Shown piece after piece: positions 8,640 through 16,721 of a stretch of DNA of 64,000 bases. The notes beneath the pieces were generated by a model. The model saw nothing but the letters and a program-made list of their open reading frames with translations, had not been told where the DNA came from and did no database searches. The translations under genes and the position numbers were made by a program. This DNA is from Porphyrobacter sp. LM 6 (lineage in GTDB: Bacteria; Pseudomonadota; Alphaproteobacteria; Sphingomonadales; Sphingomonadaceae), in NCBI RefSeq assembly GCF_001720465.1, contig NZ_CP017113.1, forward strand, positions 1,054,001 to 1,118,000, in the 5' to 3' direction. Position 1 is the stretch's first letter; each line of letters begins with the position of its first letter.

Positions 8640-9547
8640 TGTCCGGCGTGCTTGGAGTCTTACTCGGATCAGGAGGCGACGAGCGGCAGATAGATCTGCC
8701 CGTCAGCTACTACTCGTGGGGCGACAAATACAGCGCTGGCGAGCAGTTCGGCGCTGATGGCGGCTATTTCACATCACTTGTGAGCGGCGCCTTCACGCCG
8801 GCAAACTGGCAGGGTCGCAACATCCGCGCGATTGCCCATGAGTATGATTTCTACGCTGCGACGTCGCGCACGCTGATCGGTCTCGACGGATACAGTTTGA
8901 CGCCCGAGCCCAGCCGTTTGCGCATCAACGGCACGGTCTATCTCTTGAGCGCGGGCTCGGTTTCCTGGGCGACCTACGTCACTGGGATCACCTTCAGTCC
9001 ATCGCCCACCAACACCATCAACTGGACGTCGCATGGGCTTGCCGTCGGCGATCCGGTCCAGTTCTATTGCAGCGGCGGCATGCCCAGCGGACTGACTGCG
9101 TTCACCATCTACTATGTCCAGTCGGTGGTCAGTGCGAGCGCGTTCAAGATTGCGGCCACGCTTGGCGGCGCGGCACTCAGCTTCACAGGCTCCGGCTCTG
9201 GCACCCGCTATGGCTACAAGGACCCTATCACAGCTTATCAGGCCAATGGCACGCTGAGCGGCAACGTCTTTGCCTGCATGCTGCCGCGCACCGCCACGAT
9301 CACCATCGCAACTCCGGCGACGGTCACTTCAGCAGGTCACGGACTGACAAACGGCAAGCGGGTCCAGTTCACGACCTCCGGAGTGCTTCCGGCCGGAATC
9401 TTCGCCAACACAACCTACTTCGTCGTCAACGCCGCGACCGACACGTTCAACCTCTCCGCGACCCAGGGTGGCGCCGCGATCAGCACATCGGGCGGCCAGT
9501 CCGGCGCCCACGTTGTGCGCGAGGTTGTCTCGGTCACGGTTAGCTAG
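8639..9547 (+). CDS. Phage tail protein with two tandem repeats
   Basis: A 302-aa protein from ATG 8639 (TGATG overlap with the previous gene). The second half holds two copies of a roughly 70-residue unit of the form HGL-x4-VQF-x6-LPxG/PSG-x9-YxV-x8-F-x8-GGAA. The first begins near residue 130 ('WTSHGLAVGDPVQFYCSGG') and the second near residue 238 ('SAGHGLTNGKRVQFTTSG'). Such units recur in phage tail and fibre proteins. The first 110 residues are different and unassigned. It is probably a structural part of the tail tip or fibre. Confidence 0.55.
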   Translation: MSGVLGVLLGSGGDERQIDLPVSYYSWGDKYSAGEQFGADGGYFTSLVSGAFTPANWQGRNIRAIAHEYDFYAATSRTLIGLDGYSLTPEPSRLRINGTVYLLSAGSVSWATYVTGITFSPSPTNTINWTSHGLAVGDPVQFYCSGGMPSGLTAFTIYYVQSVVSASAFKIAATLGGAALSFTGSGSGTRYGYKDPITAYQANGTLSGNVFACMLPRTATITIATPATVTSAGHGLTNGKRVQFTTSGVLPAGIFANTTYFVVNAATDTFNLSATQGGAAISTSGGQSGAHVVREVVSVTVS

Positions 9548-9560
9548 AGGAAAACAGGAC

Positions 9561-10142
9561 ATGCAGGCAGAGCGCAGGCCGACGGTCACCGACGAGGTGA
9601 TCGCGATCAACGACGACCTCGAGATCAACTACGGGGTGTTCAAGAACGACTTCACGTTCCGCCGGCCAGCAAACTCGTGGAGGCTCTGGCCGATGCTGGA
9701 CTTTGTGCCGCCCCGTCTCAATGCCACCATCGCCGAGATGCACGAGGCTGGTGTCGGTTGGACCCTGTGCGAGCATGTGTCCATCTGCATCAACGGATCG
9801 GCCGAGTACGTCTTCGAGGGGCCGGATGGCCCTATCACGCAAGCCTGGACGCCCGGCTGCCACAACGTCGAGAACGGCGGCGGTTATCTGCCTGCTGGCG
9901 AGTTCACCCGCCACTTCCAAGACGACTTTACGCTGTGCTGCGTGGTACAGAAATTGAAGCGGACGCCGGGTGTTCAGTACCGTTTGGAGGTGCTGACCGA
10001 GCCTCACGTGCTGAGCGACCCCGCGCTGTTCGTCCACTACGCCACCGGCTCACGCCAGCGGGAGACCGACTTCAATCCGATGCCGGGCTACTCTGTCGAT
10101 CTCTTGCCCGGTGACATCGCTATCATCTGCTCGATCCGCTGA
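9561..10142 (+). CDS. Phage tail-region protein of unknown function
   Basis: A 193-aa protein. I start it at ATG 9561, where AGGAAAACAGGAC lies directly upstream, because the open frame before that overlaps the previous gene. It contains several Cys residues (VGWTLCEHVSICING, CHNVENGGG, FTLCCVVQK) and aromatic residues, unlike the fibre proteins around it. The pattern of Gly/His/Glu residues in 'CHNVENGGGYLPAGEFTRHF' is cupin-like, but this is only an impression. It lies between tail fibre and lysis genes. Confidence 0.55.
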   Translation: MQAERRPTVTDEVIAINDDLEINYGVFKNDFTFRRPANSWRLWPMLDFVPPRLNATIAEMHEAGVGWTLCEHVSICINGSAEYVFEGPDGPITQAWTPGCHNVENGGGYLPAGEFTRHFQDDFTLCCVVQKLKRTPGVQYRLEVLTEPHVLSDPALFVHYATGSRQRETDFNPMPGYSVDLLPGDIAIICSIR

Positions 10143-10150
10143 GACCTCCC

Positions 10151-10366
10151 ATGCCCGAACAAGACCCCGCAGTGGAAATGGCCCTGATCCGTGCTGACCT
10201 CGAAGCCGTCCAGGCAGAGCTCAAGGCCGTGCGCAAGGAACTGAAAGACCTGCTTGACGCCTGGAACACGGCCACTGGCGTTGTGCGCTTCGTCAAATGG
10301 CTATCGACCCTGGTTGCGGCGATCGCAGTGATCACTGCCGCCTTCAAAGGCTTCTCAGGCCGCTAA
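10151..10366 (+). CDS. XhlA-like small membrane protein (lysis cassette)
   Basis: A 71-aa protein. The first 40 residues form a charged heptad-like helix ('RADLEAVQAELKAVRKELKD'), followed by one membrane segment (about residues 50-66, 'WLSTLVAAIAVITAAFKG'). This coiled-coil plus single-TM design is that of the XhlA/DUF1515-type phage lysis accessory proteins. It sits 20 bases before the endolysin gene, which supports a role in holin or endolysin function at the inner membrane. Confidence 0.6.
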   Translation: MPEQDPAVEMALIRADLEAVQAELKAVRKELKDLLDAWNTATGVVRFVKWLSTLVAAIAVITAAFKGFSGR

Positions 10367-10386
10367 CCTCCAAAAGGAGAGAACCC

Positions 10387-10926
10387 ATGAACCCGCTACC
10401 GCCAGCTTACCGCTGGCTCGATGACTTGCAACCTTTGCCAAAGATGGTGTCAGAAGCCCGGAAGCTCTTCGGCACCGTTGAAGCGCAGGGCTCCGCCGAT
10501 AATCCGGTAATCCTCGGCTGGGCCAAGGAATTGGGGCTCGCCAAGGTCTACAACCGCGACGAGATCCCCTGGTGCGGGCTCTTCGCGGCCATTGTCGCCA
10601 AACGAGCAGGTAAGGCGCTGCCAAGCCAGCCACTTTGGGCGAGGAGCTGGGTGAACTTCGGCAAGGACGGGAGCGCAAAGCCCCAGCTTGGTGATGTGCT
10701 CGTGTTCCGGCGTGGTGAGGTCTCCGGCCATGTCGGGCTCTACATCGGCCAGGACTATGGCGCCTTTCATGTGCTTGGCGGAAACCAGTCCGATGGCGTG
10801 ACCATCACCCGCATTGCCAAGGATCGCTGCATCGCGGTCCGCCGTCCCGTCTACAAGGCTGCACCCGCAACAGCAAAGCCAGTAGAACTGGCAGCAACCG
10901 GTGCGCTCTCCACCAACGAAGCCTGA
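10387..10926 (+). CDS. Phage endolysin, NlpC/P60-CHAP-like (TIGR02594 type)
   Basis: A 179-aa protein from ATG 10387, with AAAAGGAGAGAACC just upstream. A catalytic Cys is seen in 'EIPWCGLFAAIVAKRAG', and the partner His in 'GEVSGHVGLYIGQD', followed by the 'HVLGGNQSDGVTI' strand. This is the TIGR02594/CHAP-like peptidoglycan amidase or endopeptidase layout. It would cut the cell wall at the end of infection. It lies between two small membrane proteins, a typical lysis cassette, and a strong terminator follows it. Confidence 0.8.
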   Translation: MNPLPPAYRWLDDLQPLPKMVSEARKLFGTVEAQGSADNPVILGWAKELGLAKVYNRDEIPWCGLFAAIVAKRAGKALPSQPLWARSWVNFGKDGSAKPQLGDVLVFRRGEVSGHVGLYIGQDYGAFHVLGGNQSDGVTITRIAKDRCIAVRRPVYKAAPATAKPVELAATGALSTNEA

Positions 10927-10964
10927 CCCAACCATCCGTTGCACATTGCAGATGGATCATCCCG

Positions 10965-10986
10965 CCCGCCTTCTGGCGGGTTTTTT
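10965..10986 (+). terminator. Rho-independent terminator
   Basis: The stem CCCGCC / GGCGGG with loop TTCT is followed by six T residues. It ends the transcript of the tail/endolysin block, 39 bases after the endolysin stop, and precedes the next small gene. Confidence 0.85.
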
Positions 10987-11000
10987 ATTGGAGAAATGAC

Positions 11001-11195
11001 ATGGAAGACCTCAAACCTTGGTGGACCTCGAAGGCCATCTGGACCGGCGTCATTGGCAGCCTCTGGGGCATTGCCGGTACGCTCGGCGTTCTGCCCGCCG
11101 GGCTCGATCAGACTGACGTCCTGACCGTGGTGCTGGCACTGACCGGTATCGGCGGCGTCCTGTTCCGCAAGACGGCTACGGCCCGCATCGGCTGA
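11001..11195 (+). CDS. Holin-like small membrane protein
   Basis: A 64-aa protein with two likely membrane segments, about residues 14-31 ('IWTGVIGSLWGIAGTLG') and 41-55 ('VLTVVLALTGIGGVLF'), and a short positively charged C-terminus ('RKTATARIG'). Size, two-TM topology and position after the endolysin fit a holin or a holin-like accessory. The sequence itself is not specific. It lies just after an intrinsic terminator, inside whose trailing T-run its GGAGAAATGAC ribosome site begins, so it may have a separate promoter or depend on read-through. Confidence 0.55.
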   Translation: MEDLKPWWTSKAIWTGVIGSLWGIAGTLGVLPAGLDQTDVLTVVLALTGIGGVLFRKTATARIG

Positions 11196-11251
11196 TGCTC
11201 AATGGCGGGGGCTTCGGCTCCCGCCACCCTCTTTTCCGATCAGGTGCATCG

Positions 11252-11563
11252 ATGACCAGGCTGACCATTCGCCGGGGCGGCACTAAGCGCGTGCGCGCCA
11301 CCTTTTTTGCCGACCAAAGCGCAGGACTGGCCCGGGATCTTTCCGGGCTCACGCTCATGGTCATCGATCAAAGTCCGAACATTGCACCGCCCGCGCTTGC
11401 GATCCTGATCCCAGCTTCGGGCGGGCAGATCGAGGTTCTATGGACCGACGAGCAGACCACTCCATTGGCTCCCGGCGCTGGTCGGGTTTGGCTGACCCTC
11501 GGCTTCGAGAACGACAGCGGGGAGCGTGAGGTTCTTCCGACCCTCACGTTTGATGTCGAATGA
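11252..11563 (+). CDS. Small phage structural protein, function unknown
   Basis: I start this 103-aa protein at ATG 11252 (MTRLTIRRGGTKRVRATFF), since the upstream open frame codes for an unlikely Gly/Ser/Arg tail. It is a compact beta-rich protein ending '[12 protein letters not shown]', a shape common among small phage tail accessory proteins. Its last codons overlap the ATG of the collagen-like gene (ATGA), so the two are translationally coupled. Confidence 0.55.
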   Translation: MTRLTIRRGGTKRVRATFFADQSAGLARDLSGLTLMVIDQSPNIAPPALAILIPASGGQIEVLWTDEQTTPLAPGAGRVWLTLGFENDSGEREVLPTLTFDVE

Positions 11564-11844
11564 GTGCAGCGCTTCAGATCGTCGAGGCGGTCCAGACCAT
11601 CCTTGTCGAGAGTGACGGCACGAGCATCACCCTAGATGTCTCGAGTGCCGGGATCTCGGGCCCACGCGGGTTCACCGGGCCACAGGGTCCTCCTGGCCCA
11701 CCCGGGCCGCTGAGCGCGCTGACCGATCTCAGCGATGTCGATCTCGCCACGCCCGAGGGCGGGGACGTCCTCACTTACTCATCCCCCACCAACACATGGA
11801 TCAACGAGAAAGCGACCAGACTGGTCGACGGAGGTAATTTCTGA
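11560..11844 (+). CDS. Short collagen-like tail fibre linker
   Basis: A 94-aa protein with a short Gly-X-Y run ('[17 protein letters not shown]', about residues 28-44), followed by '[20 protein letters not shown]'. The latter is a common phage fibre motif, and the C-terminus carries '[18 protein letters not shown]'. Collagen-like runs are used in phage fibres to drive trimerisation. Its stop overlaps the start of the large fibre gene by one base, and that protein likewise ends in 'LDGGTF', suggesting duplicated modules. Confidence 0.65.
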   Translation: MSAALQIVEAVQTILVESDGTSITLDVSSAGISGPRGFTGPQGPPGPPGPLSALTDLSDVDLATPEGGDVLTYSSPTNTWINEKATRLVDGGNF

Positions 11845-13385
11845 TGGCCAATACCCTGCGCATCAAGCGGCGGGCTGCAGGCGGTGCGGCTGGGGCTCCG
11901 GCTTCGCTTGCCAATGCCGAGCTCGCGTTCAACGAACAGGACAACACCCTCTATTACGGCACCGGCACGGGCGGCGCTGGCGGCACGGCGACCTCGGTCA
12001 TCGCGATCGGCGGCTCGGGTGCTTTTGTGGCGACGACCGGTGCCCAGACCATCGCCGGGGTCAAGACCTTCACCTCGACAATTTCGGGCTCCATCGACGG
12101 CAATGCAGGAACCGCGACCAAGCTTGCGACTGCGAGGACCTTTTCGATCACGGGTGACGGCACGGGCTCTGCGACTTTTGATGGCTCTGCGAACGCCTCG
12201 ATTGCGCTGACACTCGCCAATAGTGGCGCCACCGCTGGGACTTATGGCTCCGCTACACAGGTTGGCCAGGTCGCAGTCGATGCCAAGGGGCGCGTGACGG
12301 CGGCCAGCAATGTTGCGATCACCTTCCCGGTGACCTCGGTTGCTGGCCGGACCGGCGCAATCACGCTCTCGAGCAGCGATGTTGCGGAAGGCACCAACCT
12401 CTACTTCACTGATGCCAGAGTGCGGGCGAACCGGCTCGACCAGCTGGCTGCACCTACCGCTGCGCTGGACTTCAATAGCCAGCGCATCACTGGTCTTGCT
12501 GACCCGACAGCTGCCCAGGACGCAGCCACCAAGAACTACGTTGATCTGACCGTTCAGGGGCTCGATCCCAAGGCTTCGGTGAAAGCTGCATCGACCGCGA
12601 ACATCGCCTCGCTTTCCGGGGCAATGACCATCGACGGGGTAGCTCTTGCCGTTGGTGACCGAGTGCTGGTGAAGGACCAGACCTCGACTTCGGCAAATGG
12701 CGTCTATGTCGTTGCCGCTGGCGCCTGGTCCCGGGCCGTCGATCTCTCGACCTGGGACGAGCATGTCTCGGCCTACCTCTTTGTCGAACAAGGCTCGGTG
12801 AACGCCGACGTCGGCTATCTCTGCACGGTTGATGTTGGCGGCACTCTGGGCACGACAGCGATCACCTTCGTCCAGTTCAATGGCGCAGGGCAGATCGTCG
12901 CCGGCAATGGCCTCACCAAGACTGGCAACACGATCGACGTGGGTGCCGGCACAGGCATTACCGTAGCTGCTGACAGCGTTGGGCTGACCGGTCAGGCGCT
13001 CGCACTCCATAACCTTGCCACCAATGGGATCATTGCCCGGACAGCAGCAGGAACTGTGGCAGCACGCACCCTAGCGGCCGGCTCGACCAAGATCGCAGTC
13101 ACCAATGGCGATGGTGTGGCCGGTAACCCAACAGTCGATGTTAACGAAGCGAACCTGACGCTGGGCAATATCGGCGGTACGCTCGGCGTGGCGAAGGGCG
13201 GTTCGGGGGCAACCACGCTTACCGGCTACCTCAAGGGTAACGGCACCGCAGCCTTCACCGCATCGGCCACGATCCCCAACACCGACATTTCTGGCCTTGG
13301 CACCATGTCGACGCAGGCGGCGAGCAACGTCGCAATCACCGGTGGCTCGATTGATGGCGTGACACTGGATGGTGGTACTTTCTGA
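11844..13385 (+). CDS. Large repetitive phage tail fibre protein
   Basis: A 513-aa protein starting '[17 protein letters not shown]', the N-terminal tag ('hub' anchor with basic residues) seen at the front of many phage fibres. It contains fibre units such as '[20 protein letters not shown]', '[17 protein letters not shown]', '[20 protein letters not shown]' and '[16 protein letters not shown]'. All are shared by T4/lambda-type fibres and form triple beta structures. The C-terminus ('[14 protein letters not shown]') is followed directly by a shorter fibre gene with related units. Host-receptor contact is the likely role. Confidence 0.8.
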   Translation: MANTLRIKRRAAGGAAGAPASLANAELAFNEQDNTLYYGTGTGGAGGTATSVIAIGGSGAFVATTGAQTIAGVKTFTSTISGSIDGNAGTATKLATARTFSITGDGTGSATFDGSANASIALTLANSGATAGTYGSATQVGQVAVDAKGRVTAASNVAITFPVTSVAGRTGAITLSSSDVAEGTNLYFTDARVRANRLDQLAAPTAALDFNSQRITGLADPTAAQDAATKNYVDLTVQGLDPKASVKAASTANIASLSGAMTIDGVALAVGDRVLVKDQTSTSANGVYVVAAGAWSRAVDLSTWDEHVSAYLFVEQGSVNADVGYLCTVDVGGTLGTTAITFVQFNGAGQIVAGNGLTKTGNTIDVGAGTGITVAADSVGLTGQALALHNLATNGIIARTAAGTVAARTLAAGSTKIAVTNGDGVAGNPTVDVNEANLTLGNIGGTLGVAKGGSGATTLTGYLKGNGTAAFTASATIPNTDISGLGTMSTQAASNVAITGGSIDGVTLDGGTF

Positions 13386-14245
13386 TGCCGAGCACCATCC
13401 TGCTTAAACGGTCCTCGACCGCATCCAGCGTCCCTGCGGCCGCTTCGCTTCAGGCGGGCGAACTCGCGGTCAATCTGGCCGACCAGAAGCTATTTTCGAA
13501 GACCGCAGGCGGCACCGTCGTCCAGGTAGGCTTTGGCAATCTGACCTCGGCCATGGTGACGACCGCGCTGGGCTTCACGCCCTACAATTCCACCAATCCA
13601 AGCGGCTACATCACCAGCAGCGGATCGATCACGGGTTCATCCGGCTCCTGCACCGGCAATGCTGCCACTGCGACCAAGTGGGCGACCGGGCGGATCATTG
13701 CGCTCACAGGCGATGTCACTGGCACCAGCGGCAGCTTTGACGGCTCTGCAAACCTGTCGTTCGCCGCGACCCTGGCAAACTCCGGCGTGACGGCCGGGAC
13801 CTATCTCAAGGTCACCGTCGATGCGAAAGGCCGGGTCACCGCTGGCTCGTCCATGACCTCCGGCGATGTGACCGGCGCGCTTGGATTTACGCCTGCCAAC
13901 AAGGCGGGCGACAGCTTCACCGGCAGCATCTCCGTGTCGGGCTCAATCACCGCGACCGGCGATATCACAGCCTATTCCGATGCCCGGCTCAAAGCCGACA
14001 TTACAACCATCGCAGGTGCGCTTGACCAAGTCCGAAGCCTGCGAGGGGTTATCTTTACGCGGCGCGACACTGGTAGCCGCGGGATTGGCCTAGTGGCTCA
14101 GGAATTGGCGCCGATCGTGCCCGAGGCGGTGATGGCCCACGACGATGGCCTGCTGTCTGTCGCCTATGGCAATCTGGTTGGCATGCTGGTCGAAGCCGTG
14201 AAAGAGTTGGCTGACAAGGTCGATCGCCTCGAGGCCCGCGCATGA
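13385..14245 (+). CDS. Tail fibre protein with C-terminal S74 intramolecular chaperone
   Basis: A 286-aa protein. Its first half repeats the units of the upstream fibre ('STASSVPAAASLQAGELAVN', 'GNAATATKWATGR', '[15 protein letters not shown]'). The last 90 residues are a peptidase_S74 chaperone domain: 'YSDARLKADITTI', with the conserved Ser-Asp pair at which the domain cleaves itself off, then 'GIGLVAQELAPIVPEAV' and a final coiled coil. In phage fibres and endosialidases this domain folds the trimer and then leaves it. The stop overlaps the next gene by 4 bases. Confidence 0.85.
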   Translation: MPSTILLKRSSTASSVPAAASLQAGELAVNLADQKLFSKTAGGTVVQVGFGNLTSAMVTTALGFTPYNSTNPSGYITSSGSITGSSGSCTGNAATATKWATGRIIALTGDVTGTSGSFDGSANLSFAATLANSGVTAGTYLKVTVDAKGRVTAGSSMTSGDVTGALGFTPANKAGDSFTGSISVSGSITATGDITAYSDARLKADITTIAGALDQVRSLRGVIFTRRDTGSRGIGLVAQELAPIVPEAVMAHDDGLLSVAYGNLVGMLVEAVKELADKVDRLEARA

Positions 14246-15633
14246 CGCTGCAGACCTCAGGGCCTATATCGCTTGGCAATGTCGCGGTCGAACTGGGACG
14301 TACTTCAACCACCACGACTTCACTTGGCGAGGCGGCCGTGCGTTCTCTTGCCGGCGTTGCATCGGGTCCGGTCTCGCTCTCCAATCTCTACGGCAAATCG
14401 AACGAGAGCTTCTGGTATGCGACGTTTGGTTCAACCGTAGTCAATTTCCAGATCCTCGGCACTGACGGCAGCGGAAACATCTACGCCAGCGCCACCAGCG
14501 CGGTGTTCAAATGGAACCGGGACGGCGCGCTTTTGTGGACCCGAAACGTCTCTGGGCCATTCATCAACGGCGGCTGGATCGATGCCGCCGGCAATATCTA
14601 CCTCACTGGCGCCTACTACTCGAGCAACTACTTTGGCTGGCTGGCCAAGCTCGACACCTCGGGAACCCTGCAATGGCAGCGCAGCCTCAACGGCTCGGGC
14701 CAGGAAATATGGTACAATGGGGCGGTGGATGCGTCCGGTAGCGTCTACGTGGCCGGCTATTCAACATCGAGCGGTGGCTCCGGAAATGCCGACGCGCTGA
14801 TCGCCAAATACAATAGCGCCGGCACCCTGCTGTGGCAGCGGTCGATTGGTGGCTCCGGCAACGAATATGCCAGCCAGATGGCCCTCAGCCCGGACGGCAG
14901 CCTGCTGGTCCTTTCGGGCAACACCTCGACGTCGACTGCCGGAAATATCGACGCCCTGATCACCGTCATCAATACGGCCACCCCCTCGGTGAGCTGGCAG
15001 CGCTCAATCGGGAGTACGGGTTATGATTACGGCTATGGCGTTGCGGTAGACAGCAGCAACAACATCTACTGGCTCGCAGGCATCAACGGCACGCTGAGCC
15101 TGCTTAAGATCAGTTCTGGGGCCGTTATTCAGTGGCAGAAGTCTCTTCCGTCTAGCTACGGCAGTGGTTTGGTGAACCTGGGGCCGGACGGCAGTCTGCG
15201 GGTCTTTGCGCCGATCTATGCCGGGGCGGACATCTATCAGTTTTCGACCGATGGCACCTTGCTGTTGGCCCGCTCAGTTGGCCTCGACACGAGTAACGGG
15301 GCTAACTCATTCAGCCTCACCGGCCTCGCGGTCAGCTCTACGGCCATGGTGTTCTCGATCTACACCATGATGGACTTCTCGCCCTACGGTTACATGGACC
15401 TCTGCGGCGCCATCTTCAAAGTACCAATCGATGGCTCGAAGACTGGAACATGGTCGGTCGCAGGGGCCTCGACCCAAGGCGTGACCTACAGCGCCTCGTC
15501 GCCCAGCATCGGCACCACCTTCTGGTCGCTGACTTTCCGAAGCTTCTCGCTGCTGAGCCGCTCTCTGACGTCTGGCACGCCGTCCTACAGCTTTGCGGCC
15601 GGGTCCTACACCAACACCACGACTGGGATCTAA
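14242..15633 (+). CDS. Phage beta-propeller-like tail protein (SBBP-type repeats)
   Basis: A 463-aa protein. The start 'MTLQTSGPISLGNVAVELG' is a frequent N-terminus of phage fibre or baseplate proteins. From about residue 70 it has repeats of the form G-x-LLWxRxI/L-x-GSG...YxxxxAVDxSGxxYVAG, for instance 'GTLLWQRSIGGSGNEYASQ' and 'WQRSIGSTGYDYGYGVAVD'. These are beta-propeller repeats of the SBBP kind, suited to binding surface ligands. It closes the fibre block and overlaps the S74 protein by ATGA. A receptor-binding role is an inference. Confidence 0.65.
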   Translation: MTLQTSGPISLGNVAVELGRTSTTTTSLGEAAVRSLAGVASGPVSLSNLYGKSNESFWYATFGSTVVNFQILGTDGSGNIYASATSAVFKWNRDGALLWTRNVSGPFINGGWIDAAGNIYLTGAYYSSNYFGWLAKLDTSGTLQWQRSLNGSGQEIWYNGAVDASGSVYVAGYSTSSGGSGNADALIAKYNSAGTLLWQRSIGGSGNEYASQMALSPDGSLLVLSGNTSTSTAGNIDALITVINTATPSVSWQRSIGSTGYDYGYGVAVDSSNNIYWLAGINGTLSLLKISSGAVIQWQKSLPSSYGSGLVNLGPDGSLRVFAPIYAGADIYQFSTDGTLLLARSVGLDTSNGANSFSLTGLAVSSTAMVFSIYTMMDFSPYGYMDLCGAIFKVPIDGSKTGTWSVAGASTQGVTYSASSPSIGTTFWSLTFRSFSLLSRSLTSGTPSYSFAAGSYTNTTTGI

Positions 15634-15636
15634 CCC

Positions 15637-16314
15637 ATGATCATTTCGCATGACCGCCAGACGCTGTTCATCGGCGTACCGAAGAATGGATCTCAGACGG
15701 CCCGGGCTGTGCTTGGACAGATCGGGGTTGATTTGGTTGGCGAGATGGGACGACATCCCACGGTTCCGGAGGCGATTAGGTTGGCTGAGGCGTGTTTCGG
15801 GGCGGCAATCGCGCCGACGGCCATCTATGCCTTCTGGCGGGATCCGGTTGAGCGGTTCTGCTCGGCGGTCGAGTTCCACAGGCGATGCCTACCGAACTCG
15901 TTTATTCAACTGTTCCCGGAGCGGTTCGACGGTATCGAGCCACACCCGCGATGGTTTGAGTCTGATCCCGAAGCGATCGCGCAAGATTTGCGCACGGTCA
16001 TCGAGAGCATCTCACCGCTGGACATCCTTGCGGTCTTGCCGCCGCCGAGCGTTCCAGGTGCAACGTTTCAACCGCGGGGAGGCAATCTGAGTTTTTATCG
16101 GCCACAGTCGCAATGGGCGGATCACCCCGACATCATCGTTCTGTCGTTTCCGGACTATGGGGTCGGGCTCCGCGAGGTTGTCGATCAGTTTGGCGGCGAT
16201 GGTGCTTTAGTGGAAATCCCGCAGGTCAATGCCGCGGCAGACCCATTGCCCGTGCTTGGCACGGATGCAGCCGAAATAGTTCGAGCCTACTACACGGCCG
16301 ATTTGCGGCTATAG
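15637..16314 (+). CDS. Sulfotransferase-family-like protein
   Basis: A 225-aa protein beginning 'MIISHDRQTLFIGVPKNGSQ'. The stretch FIGVPKNGSQT has the position and form of the 5'-phosphosulfate-binding loop of PAPS-dependent sulfotransferases (FxxxPKxGxT/S), and 'YAFWRDPVERFCSAVEFHR' resembles the second, 3'-phosphate-binding motif (RxPxxRxxSxxxF). If active it would move sulfate from PAPS to a glycan or protein. It lies 3 bases after the tail propeller gene, on the same strand, so it is part of the phage transcript. The target (host envelope glycan or the virion itself) cannot be read from the sequence. Confidence 0.65.
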   Translation: MIISHDRQTLFIGVPKNGSQTARAVLGQIGVDLVGEMGRHPTVPEAIRLAEACFGAAIAPTAIYAFWRDPVERFCSAVEFHRRCLPNSFIQLFPERFDGIEPHPRWFESDPEAIAQDLRTVIESISPLDILAVLPPPSVPGATFQPRGGNLSFYRPQSQWADHPDIIVLSFPDYGVGLREVVDQFGGDGALVEIPQVNAAADPLPVLGTDAAEIVRAYYTADLRL

Positions 16315-16321
16315 TGAGCAA

Positions 16322-16693
16322 ATGAAACCGAAGACCGAAAAGCGCATTGCTGCCACAATCGCGAAAACGTTGGCGATGATGTGCGTCCGCAATACGGGCA
16401 TCGAAACCCTGCATGCAGGCCAAGTTCCCATCACCCATGCCGGCGATTATTCTGACGTTCGCGTAATTGACGCTGATGGGCGAGAGATACCCTGGAATGA
16501 AGTGTCCCACCTCGACCAGGATGGAATGCGCGCCCTGATGATGGAAATCGTGAACCGGCTCTATACGTTTCATATTTCGATCGATGACCCTGTGTTCCAG
16601 AATCGGATCGAACGCTGGACACGGTTTTCCGACCGCTGGGACGAACCGGTCGAGGACATCGCGTTCGTTCAGAAATTGGCGGAGGAAGATTGA
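16322..16693 (+). CDS. Hypothetical protein at prophage end
   Basis: A 123-aa protein, 7 bases after the sulfotransferase-like gene, with no family I recognise. It has a basic N-terminus ('MKPKTEKRIAATIAKT'), 'VRVIDADGREIPWNEVSHLD' and an acidic C-terminus. It is the last plus-strand gene of the phage block and converges on the minus-strand island operon. No signal peptide or membrane segment is seen. Confidence 0.55.
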   Translation: MKPKTEKRIAATIAKTLAMMCVRNTGIETLHAGQVPITHAGDYSDVRVIDADGREIPWNEVSHLDQDGMRALMMEIVNRLYTFHISIDDPVFQNRIERWTRFSDRWDEPVEDIAFVQKLAEED

Positions 16694-16721
16694 GCTGCAC
16701 AACCAATGCAGGGCTTTGTAA

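Noticed and set aside
1..16700. Gene transfer agent instead of a prophage
   Set aside because: The repetitive fibre genes, S74 domain, endolysin cassette, tRNAs and sulfotransferase are phage-like. The gene set does not follow the RcGTA order.
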